A DNA stretch of 12,660 nucleotides, taken from assembly GCA_900617975.1 (NCBI GenBank), contig UZAE01001555.1:1-12660 (forward strand), given 5' to 3'. Position 1 is the stretch's first letter; each line of letters opens with the position of its first letter. The notes below the pieces were generated by a model that worked only from the letters and a program-made list of their open reading frames with translations, searched no databases and was not told the origin of the DNA. Positions 1 to 7,561 of the stretch are shown here, piece after piece. This DNA is from Rodentolepis nana. Its lineage: Eukaryota; Platyhelminthes; Cestoda; Cyclophyllidea; Hymenolepididae. Position numbers and translations under genes: made by a program.

Positions 1-164
1 AATCCCTATCCTCTTTAACAAAGCCTTCATTGTTAAATGACTAAGCTTTATGATGGACGCACACCCTAAATAAATGTGTTCCACACCGAACGTCTGTTTC
101 CTCGATATTGTTGTACGAAACCTGATACGCTATTGATGCCATAGGTATTGAAGGGAGGACAGAC

Positions 165-313
165 GTAAGATTGAAAGAGTTCAGTTGAACTTAACGTTTC
201 TTACAGGAGGAAATGGAGAAGACCCACCTGATTGGGTGTCTAGCCCTAAAGACAACGACGGAAACCCAGAGATACTGGGAAGCCAGAAGACAACCAATGA
301 ACTGCTATATATG
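165..313 (+). CDS. Possible small exon remnant preceded by a 42-bp intron-like sequence
   Basis: Not recognised as any known protein. Positions 165-206 look like a minimal intron: GTAAGA donor, a TTAAC branch-like motif, a short pyrimidine run and TTACAG. The following 207-313 is clearly richer in GC than its surroundings and is open in two forward frames. One (in phase 0 with the upstream open segment 126-164) starts EEMEKTHLIGC; the other reads GGNGEDPPDWVSS. Both run into the repeat fragment at 314 and stop soon after: the first at 327-329 (TGA), the second at 335-337 (TAA). No start codon or upstream exon can be fixed, so this would be an internal or final exon interrupted by the insertion. 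Open stretches of this length occur by chance, so support rests mainly on the splice-like signals and the composition shift. Confidence 0.2.
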
Positions 314-388
314 TCCCCCCCCCTTGTGAAAGCCTAAGTCAACTAAAGGGCTATTGATAAATAACATAAATCCTGTCATTTGAAATAA
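314..388 (+). mobile_element. SINE-like element copy 1, 3'-end fragment
   Basis: Only the last ~75 bases of the family consensus remain, running from the pyrimidine block (nine C at 315-323) through a GTCAACTAAAGGGCTA-like core to the CATTTGAAATAA tail. The copy is 5'-truncated. It lies directly downstream of the possible exon at 207-313. No target duplication is evident. Confidence 0.8.
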
Positions 389-629
389 TAGTATTTGTTG
401 TCCCATTTGGCTTTGAATGCTGACTAAAAATTAATTTTCTGTTTTCCCTTATGCATCTTTCCACATAACTACATTCTTATTGTCAAATCTGGCATTACTG
501 ATATTTGGAGAGACTTTTAATTTCGAACTCTCTCATTAACCATGATTGTTTGTGGTAAACCATTGATATTGAATAAATGGTCGATGATTCTTAGCCAAGA
601 TATGAACGTCTCTTAAAGTTGAAGGAATA

Positions 630-763
630 TTTATTTATTTATTTATTTCAAATGGCAGGCTTTATGATAGTTATCATTAACACTTTAGCTGACTTACGGC
701 TTCACAGAGAGGAGTAACATCAAAATGAGAAAAAGTCGAGAGGGGAATAGGAGAGTGCACAAT
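630..763 (-). mobile_element. SINE-like element copy 2, 5'-truncated
   Basis: The (TTTA)n tail is at 630-648, followed on the plus strand by CAAATGGCAGGC, the ATAGTTATCATTA core, the GTCGAGAGGGG tract and a remnant of the AACAGAAGAGTG block. Similarity then fades. The head and the hairpin region are missing, as expected from incomplete reverse transcription starting at the tail. No convincing target duplication was found. Confidence 0.85.
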
Positions 764-1810
764 ACAGGGGTCTATATAATGCATACTCATAAATGTATAT
801 TAGAAACAGTAACATTTTGAACAACAATGAAAATGGTTAAAAATAGCAAAGGAGAACAAATTACGTAAAATATCTTTACTCAATTTAATTAAGTAGTTAG
901 TTTATGAGTCTTCCAAAAGTCTGTCACAAAAATAAGAACTCATACGGCATGAGGGAGAGGATATTTTGACTTATTTAAAAAATATATGCTCCTGCTTTGT
1001 TTTATAAACAATTCACACTCATTTTGAATTTTAATTTTTTTACGTTACCTTTTTAAATAACTTCTGACGTCCGACTTTGTATTTTTCAGAAACCTCATTA
1101 ATAAAGTCTGCAATTACTAAGTAGATATCCGTGAAATTGATTGCTATGTTACCGTACTTTTATGGTAATGTTTACAAATTGTTGGAAATAATAATCCAAT
1201 GTGATTAAAATGGTGACTTATAACCTATCAATAACTTTTCATCTTTAATGGAGCAATTAATCCAATAGATTAGGGTACGCGAATCACACAATCTAATGTC
1301 TATTTTTGGCTTCACCTAGTCTTCTACGCGGCAACACATGTGGGTGTGATGCACTTGTTACCAATGGGAGCATTAAAATCAAATTAACTGTATTAAAATA
1401 TTTCACAATAAAACCGGAGAGACAGGTGATGAGGCATTTTTAAAGCAATTGAATTTCTATGCAAAATAATCACATATTTTTACCACTCATTTTGACTTTA
1501 TATAGCGAAAAAAACAAGAGTAGCAGACCTATGTCCTATATTAAAAGAAAACCATATTAAAATAAGAGGATTTGCCTATCTGTTAGGCTAATGATAACTA
1601 CGTTAATTACTTCAATGCTGGTCCCACAATACCATCTCGAAAACAAATTTTTAAATTACTATACTTTCAAAGGATTTGGCAAGTGGTAAATGAATTGTTG
1701 CCTAGTTAGCCAATAGTTTGTGAGGATGACTTTTTCACTTGACCGTAGGAAATCAATAATCGATAATCCTGTAAGTGAGGAGTGGTGTATATAAGGTTTT
1801 CTCAGAGACA
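764..1810. other. AT-rich stretch without recognised genes
   Basis: I see no gene, RNA or repeat copy here. A forward frame at about 1294-1440 is open for 48 codons, which is not above chance. A consensus-like TATA motif (TATATAAG) sits at 1788-1795, 16 bp before the next repeat copy, but no transcript can be assigned to it. Confidence 0.5.
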
Positions 1811-2335
1811 TTTATTTATTTATTTCAAATGGCAGGCGTTATGATAGCTATCATTAGCCATTTAGCAGACTTCAGGCTACACAGAGGGAAGGTTCATCAA
1901 AGTAGCAGAAAGTCGAGGGGTGGGGTACAGAAAAGCGATTCACAGATGTTAAAGAGGCAGACGAACAGAAGAGCGATTCACAGATGTAAAAGAGGCAGAC
2001 TACAGAAAAGCGATTCACAGATGTTAAAGAGGCAGACAGACACAAAGGTAAAGAAAAAGGTAAGATGTGTAGGGCAAGCAGTAGGGCCATGGTAGTTTGA
2101 AGTCAGGAGTCAACTGAAGAGGGGGTATCGAAGAGAGATTTAAAGATGTATAAGAGAAAGACAGACACAAAGATAGAGTGCAAAAAGGTAAGATGAGTAC
2201 TGTGTCGAATATGACATACAGTGGGGTGATGGTAGTTTGAAGTGAGAAGTCAACTGCTGGTTAATAGACTTTTTCGCCGTATGAGTATACGTTGCCCAGG
2301 GTGCACCACGTGGAGGTAAGTCTATCACACACCCC
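1811..2335 (-). mobile_element. SINE-like element copy 3, partly duplicated internally
   Basis: The tail (TTTATTTATTTATTTC) is at the left and the head (GTAAGTCTATCACACACCCC) at the right, so the element is on the minus strand. It is longer than the ~335 bp norm for two reasons. A ~37-bp unit is present three times at 1926-2037. A second block, 2117-2335, restarts in the middle of the element after the first block stops at CAACTG (2116). The first block also has an internal replacement around 2067-2090. It abuts copy 4 head to head. Confidence 0.9.
1926..2037. repeat. Three tandem 37/38/37-bp units inside SINE-like copy 3
   Basis: The units are 1926-1962, 1963-2000 and 2001-2037. Each carries the GCGATTCACAGATGT core and ends in AGAGGCAGAC. 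Units 1 and 3 are identical; unit 2 differs and has one extra base. Other family members have this segment once. Confidence 0.9.
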
Positions 2336-2339
2336 GCCT

Positions 2340-2596
2340 CAAAGTCTATTAACCGGCAGTTGACTTCTGACTTCAAACTACCATCACCCACACTGTATGA
2401 CATATTCGACCACTTCTACAGTACTACATCACATTCTTTTCTAAATTTTCAACCTTCGTCTTTGAAACACTCTTCAGTTGCCCTCCTCTCGACTTTTTTT
2501 CACTTTGATGTTCCTTCCCCTCTGTGAAGCCTGAAGTCAACTAAAGGGCTAATGATAAACATCAAAACACCTGCTATTTGATATAAATAAATAAAT
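2340..2596 (+). mobile_element. SINE-like element copy 4, inverted partner of copy 3
   Basis: It starts at AAAGTCTATTAACCGGCAG, so it lacks about 60 bases of head. It continues through all other consensus blocks (GTTGACTTCTGACTTC, the CATATTCGAC block, the CTCTCGACTTTTTTTCAC block, CTGTGAAGCCTGAAGTC) to an ATAAATAAATAAAT tail at 2583-2596. With copy 3 it forms a head-to-head inverted repeat with about 65 bases between the arms. Confidence 0.9.
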
Positions 2597-3393
2597 TTAT
2601 TTTAAGCTGATGTAAAAATTACCTTTAGGAGCACTGGAATTTTTTTATTATCTCCGTTAACACGGAAATTGGAATTAATTCGCCGTGCTTATGATACTAC
2701 CGTTGTTTTAATTTCGTCTATTTCTAAATCTGTTCCCCTCTCTTTAAGGTACTATTATTATAAGTAGTTACATAATATATATAATGAACCTAGTTTCTGC
2801 TCCACCTTGCTCAAGTACGCTAAAACAAACCGTTTTTGAGTCACTTTGAACTCGGTTTGGGAATGGTTATCCTTTATTTATTTATCTTGTTAGTGGGTGG
2901 TGCTATGAGAACGTTCAGGCAGTTTGGATCTTGGTGTTGAAATAGGCAAATCTGCGAGAAAAATTCTCCTAGTAAGTTTTATCACAATGATGAGGAGAAT
3001 ATAATCCACTTGGTCTTTCAATTCCTATCTACTCAGCTCCAATTATGAAATGCCAATTTTGTGTTTTCTCAACGTCGTACTTGCTGATGAATTTCAAATT
3101 TCCTGCCAATGGCCACTTGAGGATTAGTGATAGTTATACATATACCTATAATTTAATAATAGTTCGTAACAATTAACTATTTAATGAAACTCATTTTTAA
3201 TTTTATTACTGAACGGGGTGTTGTCTATAATGAGTGTATTTTCTGCATTTTATTGAATTAATTGGCTGACTTCATTCTACGCCAGTCATTTGCCAATATT
3301 CTATTTTAAGCTAACAACCAAAAGGTAATAACATTCCTCTTAGCACAAAATAATTGAATTAATATCTTGCCTCTAAATCAATGCTAAGAGGGC

Positions 3394-3456
3394 GGTTTTG
3401 TTAACTGCAAAATGCTCTAATGTTCTAAAATTCAAATTTCATTATTTTTTCCCTGG
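3394..3456 (+). repeat. Low-copy direct repeat, first member
   Basis: About 63 bp matching 8893-8956 in the same orientation, with roughly 85% identity by eye and one indel. Shared segments include GTTAACTGCAAAATG and CAAATTTCAT. It is unrelated to the SINE-like family. Similarity stops sharply after CCCTGG. Confidence 0.7.
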
Positions 3457-4227
3457 AGTAACCAGTGTCTTGAGGAAAATGGGAATTTGGCTTTAACTCT
3501 GACTTCCTAAGGTGTAAAAGAGTCCCTCTTTGCAAAATGCATTTGTCTCAAAATGGGTCCTTTTTTGCTAGGGTGTAGTAATTCTGGTAATTACGCAGCT
3601 TTAAGATTTTAGTAACTTAATAATAATGGGTATTTACCAACGACGAAATGCTGATTGTACTGTGGGACAAAATAATTATTTAAGATATTGACACCCCCAA
3701 ATAGTATGCCGGAATGCTATGAAACATTCAGATAGTGTGAGTGAATAGTAGCCTATTTTAAGGTCCCCACAAATGATGAAATACTCAAACCACCCTCCCA
3801 ATGACCGACACATTTTGAAGTCAGTTTGCACCGTGGCAAAATTATTGGTCATGCTTGCAAGCAATGGATTTCATTGGTTGAAATTCTAAAGTTAAAAAAT
3901 AAACCTGCTTACTCACATATTGGAATTCCCGCAGTAAGGTTACCTTAGTGGAAATTGCAGTCAATACTCAGAGTCAGCATTATCATGTGAAATTAAGTCA
4001 CCTTTTGACCTTAATTGCCAACCTCTTGCTACTCTAGACAGTTGTGTAAAGTTCGCAGGAAAAGGCACTAGCCGATATGTACTTTGACTTTGCAATGTGT
4101 CAGGAAAGCTATCATTTCAATTTGTACACATGAGTAATCCAATTAAGTGAGCTGTAGAAGAATGCTCATCTTGATAGATGGTTGTTTACATTATTTGATA
4201 AGGGAAATTATTTTGCTCGATAATACT

Positions 4228-4250
4228 GGGGTGGGGTGGGGTGGGAAGGG
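4228..4250 (+). other. G-quadruplex motif
   Basis: Three GGGGT units are followed by GGG, AA and GGG, giving five G-runs with 1-2 base loops on the plus strand. This fits the standard intramolecular quadruplex pattern and stands alone in AT-rich sequence. Confidence 0.7.
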
Positions 4251-4310
4251 CTGTCAGCCAGTCAAATTGATGCATAATAAAAGTTAATTATTTATTGGCA
4301 TGGAGTTCTG

Positions 4311-4320
4311 TCATTCATAT
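4311..4320. repeat. Left target-site duplication of copy 5
   Basis: TCATTCATAT here matches TCATTGATAT at 4657-4666 (9 of 10 bases), directly outside both element ends. Confidence 0.75.
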
Positions 4321-4656
4321 TTATTTATTTATTTATTTATTTCAAATGGCAGTAGTTTTGATAATTATCGTTGGCCTTTTAGGTGTCTTCGGGCTTCAAA
4401 GAGAGGAGGAACATCAAAGTGAGAAAAAGTCGGGAGGAGGAACAGAAGAGTGATCCCTAGATGCAAAAGCGACAGACAGTCATAAAGGTGGAGAAAAAGT
4501 TAAGATGAGTACTGCGGAAGTAGTCGATTATGACATACAGTGGGGTGATGGTAGTTTAAAGTCAGAAATCAACTGCCAGTTTATAGACTTCTTGACGTAT
4601 GGGTATACGCTGCCCAGGTTGTACCACGTGGAGGTAAGTCTATCGCACAATCCCAA
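4321..4656 (-). mobile_element. SINE-like element copy 5, full length with target duplications
   Basis: At 336 bp this is the best estimate of normal length, with no internal duplication. The tail (TTTA)n is at the left and the head complement ends in GTAAGTCTATCGCACAATCCC at the right. The 10-bp direct repeats at 4311-4320 and 4657-4666 mark it as a retroposition event. On the plus strand the stretch 4506-4634 is open from an ATG to a GAG|GTAAGT donor. The 8-bp head stem (ATAGACTT with AAGTCTAT) is intact. Confidence 0.93.
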
Positions 4657-4666
4657 TCATTGATAT
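4657..4666. repeat. Right target-site duplication of copy 5
   Basis: TCATTGATAT, partner of 4311-4320 with one mismatch. Confidence 0.75.
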
Positions 4667-5532
4667 CTACTCTATGATATCTCCCTAAGAATAGGCGCTT
4701 TATATTGGATGTTTCCAGGTGTGATTTAAGGCCTACCCACCTTATTATGTTGCGATTTAGGTCTCGTGATAGTCGACATTTGGCAAAGTTGATTTTCCCA
4801 ATTAACTGAGGGGAAATGACCTCAGGTTCTGGTAAACATATTATCAAGATAAAAATTAATACCCATAATTGGTGGATTTTATTCAAAATTCCTGGTGGTT
4901 TTAGGCACGTTGTAGTACGCACATCTTGAACCATGTATTTGCGCATTCTAATTGTCACGTGATAATTTTAATTGGTTGCGCGTTGAGCGAACAAAGAGCG
5001 CAGAACAGTCGATTCCTCTCATCATACCTTAATCTGCCTCGTTTCGGCGTACCTCGCAACCCAACTCGCCTCCTGGTCTTCTAAATAATAACAAATGCTA
5101 ATACACCCTTTCAGCCTTCTGAAAGATCATTGATTTTGTGAGGATTGTCTCTGGGTCAAACTCGGTTGAACCACTAAGGTGGCTTTACTGACTGAAGTGC
5201 TAATTCAATGAGTTGACGTATCATTAACAAAACGATATTAACTCACATATTATTACCAAATATTGGGGGGGGGGTTAATAGTCTGATGATAAGTTCAGGA
5301 TTTCAGCTTCACCATGCTGATTGCTGAGTCATGAGTGTGATCCTTTTGAGAGTCCTTATTAGGCAGCCGTGAACACGTTCTTGTTTGCATTTTGTCCTTT
5401 CAAACAACAATGAGAAACAAATGCAGATGTCACTCTGTCCAGAATCTAGGCCTTAAGTCACCATAATATCTCATCTTAAACAACAGGCCTTATCATCTAG
5501 ATTGCCACGTTAGATACTCTACTCAACCATCA
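4667..5532. other. Stretch without recognised genes, with a locally GC-richer patch
   Basis: Positions 4905-5084 are richer in GC and open in one forward frame for 59 codons without an ATG, preceded by a GGTTTTAG acceptor-like sequence. A 125-codon minus frame (4581-4958) reads out of repeat copy 5 into this region. Neither matches anything I recognise and both are within chance. A ten-G run sits at 5265-5274. Confidence 0.4.
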
Positions 5533-5544
5533 ACTTTATCAAGA
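5533..5544. repeat. Left target-site duplication of copy 6
   Basis: ACTTTATCAAGA matches ACTTTATCGAGA at 5997-6008 (11 of 12), immediately outside the element. Confidence 0.85.
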
Positions 5545-5560
5545 TTTATTTATTTCAAAT

Positions 5561-5810
5561 GACAGGCATTTTGATAGTTATCATTAGCCCTTTAGTTGAC
5601 TTCAGGCTTCACAGATGAGAGGAAGGAACATCGAAGGGAAAAAAGTCGAGAGGAAGGGGGAGAACAGAAGAGTGTTTCAAAGATGTAAAAGGCAGGCATT
5701 TTGATAGTTATTATTAGCCCTATAGTTGACTTCGGGCTTCACAGAAGGGAGGAACATTAAAGTGAGAAAAATTCGACAGGGGGAGAGAAGAGCGATTCAC
5801 AGATGTAACA
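5561..5810. repeat. Two-unit tandem duplication inside copy 6
   Basis: Unit 1 is about 5561-5690 and unit 2 about 5691-5810. Both begin G(A/G)CAGGCATTTTGATAG and end in AGATGTAA. They differ at many positions, so the duplication is old or one unit came from another copy. Confidence 0.85.
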
Positions 5811-5825
5811 GACAGACAGACAGAC
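5808..5825. repeat. (GACA)n microsatellite within copy 6
   Basis: Four to five ACAG/GACA units. Other copies have two or three, so the tract varies in length across the family. Confidence 0.8.
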
Positions 5826-5996
5826 ACAAAGGCAGAGAAAAGGCTAGATGAGTACTGTGAAAGGGATCGAATATGACATACAGTGGGGTTATGGAAGTTT
5901 GAAGTCAGAGGTCAACTGCCAGTTAATAGACTTTTTGCCGTATGAGTATACGTTGCCCAGGGTGCACCACATGGAGGTAAGTCTCTCGTACACCCC

Positions 5997-6008
5997 ACTT
6001 TATCGAGA
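5997..6008. repeat. Right target-site duplication of copy 6
   Basis: ACTTTATCGAGA, partner of 5533-5544 with one mismatch. Confidence 0.85.
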
Positions 6009-7076
6009 TACATGCCACTATCATCTTATTCCATCAAACTTTCTTCTTCGTTATTGTTGCAGAGAAGTTTGACTGCAATTACGCATCTCATCACATACAT
6101 ATCCGCGGTATTTAAATCTAATATTAATTTATATGCATATTTACGATATTAGAATACGCGTCGAATGAGGCAGCTCTGTGTCTACAACAAGCACTCTGCT
6201 TAAGTACATGCAAAACTACCTGATTTCTATGACTTTGGGAGAACAAAGGTGAATGGATGTGCTAAGACCAAGAGTCGTAATTGATCAATCTGTTTAAATT
6301 TCAGAGTGTGACAGGTGCCATTAAGAAGATGCTATCTAAATTAAATTAATTATAAAAAATTAATGAAATGAGAGCTGGACTTTTAAGTTCATCTCCTTTG
6401 CAATCTCGTCTTCTCACAACACAAAAGTGCAAATTGTTGTTTCAACAAATCAAATATTCCAAATTGAATGAACACTTCCACTTTCTTTGTCTTGAAGAAG
6501 GGAGAGGAGGGGAAAGAAGAGGTTGAGTAAAATAATTGAATAAAGAGGAAGTAATTAAAATCATGTAATATGTCTGGTGGAAATAAACAGAAGACGGTCA
6601 GATGGTTTTTTGTAAACCCAAGCCCCACTAGGCGTGCGCTTCTCAGCACGTACCTGAATTGGTAGAGGAGCACAATAGGACATTCAGTGGCTTAATTTGG
6701 CCTCTCTTGGTAGATGAGCAAGCTGAGAGCTTCATTTTCGGTTCGACCGTCTTATTTCCACTAATTTGGATAAGTTAGATCTACCATTCCTCTAGCAAGC
6801 CTTAATATCCGATCTTTAGATTCCTGAAATTAACTTTTAAAGGTTAATTTCTTTCCGGTATATAGCAGCAAGATCAAGGATTCAATCGATTTGGGGGTCA
6901 TCAGCCATGCCCAACTTGGCATTAGAAACTTTAGTGACGAGAAACCGATTTTAGCCAGTACCAAATCAACTAAAATAACTTAAAGGTAAATGATAATTCA
7001 ACCAATAGAAGCGTACCCGCAAATTTAAAATCCTAGCTATCTGATTTTGCAAACTCCGACAAAAATATGTGAAATT
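6009..7076. other. Stretch without recognised genes
   Basis: No gene is supported. A 94-codon minus frame (6389-6673) has no recognisable motif and is rich in Phe, Leu and Ser, typical of a shadow of AT-rich sequence. A polypurine tract lies at 6494-6522. Isolated Pol III box-like words at about 6688 and 6740 do not fold as a tRNA. Confidence 0.45.
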
Positions 7077-7087
7077 AAGCAAAATAT
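7077..7087. repeat. Left target-site duplication of copy 7
   Basis: AAGCAAAATAT, an exact 11-bp match to 7551-7561 on the other side of the element. Confidence 0.88.
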
Positions 7088-7550
7088 TAATTAATTAATT
7101 TATTTCAAATGGCAGACGTTTTGTTAAGTTATCATTTGTCCTTTAGCTGACTTCGGGCTTCACAGAGGGAAGGTTCATCAAAGTAGCAGAAAGTCGAGGG
7201 GCGGGGAACAGAAGAGTGGTTCTCAGATGTAAATGAGACAGACAGACACAAAGGTAGAGAAGAAGGTAAGCTGAGATGAGTACTGTGGAAGTGGTGGAAT
7301 ATGACATACAGTGGGCTCATGGTTATTTTAAGTCGGAAGTCAACCGCATGTTTATAGACTTTTTTGCCGTATGAGAATACGTTGCCCAGTAATAGACTTT
7401 TTTGCCGTATGAGTATACGTTGCCCAGCGGTTTATAGACTTTTTGCCGTATGAGGTCACGTTTCCAAGCCATTTAATAGACTTTTTTGCCGTATGAGAAT
7501 ACGTTGCCCAGGTTGTACCATGTAAAGGTAAGTTTATCGCACACCCCATA
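7088..7550 (-). mobile_element. SINE-like element copy 7, with a fourfold hairpin unit
   Basis: The tail is the TTAA-rich variant (TAATTAATTAATTTATTTC) and the right end is GTAAGTTTATCGCACACCCC. The exact 11-bp direct repeats on both sides show it is one retroposed unit. Its excess length comes from four tandem copies of the ~41-bp hairpin segment at 7351-7511; removing three of them gives about 335 bp. Confidence 0.93.
7351..7511. repeat. Four tandem ~39-42-bp hairpin units in copy 7
   Basis: The units begin at about 7351, 7390, 7431 and 7473. Each has the pattern TAATAGACTTTTTTGCCGTA or a variant, then TGAG, then TATACGTTGCCCAG or a variant. The CGTAT...ATACG inverted repeat is intact in unit 2 and degraded in the others. 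Other family members contain this segment once. Confidence 0.92.
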
Positions 7551-7561
7551 AAGCAAAATAT
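7551..7561. repeat. Right target-site duplication of copy 7
   Basis: AAGCAAAATAT, identical to 7077-7087. Three extra bases (ATA) lie between the CACCCC element end and this repeat. Confidence 0.88.

Larger units (their letters stand above)
2597..4320. other. AT-rich stretch without recognised genes
   Basis: No gene is supported. A minus-strand frame of 62 codons at 3676-3864 has no recognisable motif and is within chance. The stretch contains a short low-copy repeat (3394-3456) and a G-quadruplex motif (4228-4250), listed separately. Confidence 0.5.
5545..5996 (-). mobile_element. SINE-like element copy 6, full length with a ~125-bp internal duplication
   Basis: The element runs from TTTATTTATTTC (tail, left) to GTACACCCC (head, right) and is bounded exactly by 12-bp direct repeats. 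The tail-proximal part is present twice: CAGGCATTTTGATAGTTAT occurs at 5563 and again at 5693, each followed by the GTTGACTTC, GTCGA or TTCGA and AGATGTAA blocks. Without the duplication its length would be close to 330 bp. The plus-strand frame 5848-5976 is open from ATG to a GAG|GTAAGT donor. Confidence 0.93.

Noticed and set aside
1926..2037. CRISPR-like array of three spaced repeats
   Set aside because: The units are contiguous tandem copies without unique spacers, inside a eukaryotic-type retroposon.
1775..2403. Frames at 1775-2095, 1872-2090 and 2140-2403
   Set aside because: They are translations of SINE-like copies 3 and 4, and the repetition in the peptides reflects the tandem 37-bp units.
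4620..4650. Resemblance of the element head to the 5' end of U1 snRNA, because both are complementary to a 5' splice site
   Set aside because: The match is limited to ACTTACC. The following bases and the rest of U1 do not align, so a U1-derived SINE is not supported.
4581..4958. A 125-codon minus-strand open frame
   Set aside because: Its C-terminal part is read through the head of SINE-like copy 5 and its remainder has no motif I recognise. A frame of this length is expected about once in 12 kb of such sequence.
6688..6760. Pol III A-box-like and B-box-like words (TGGCTTAATTTGG, GGTTCGACC)
   Set aside because: No acceptor stem or anticodon arm can be formed at the right spacing, so no tRNA or tRNA-derived SINE is supported.
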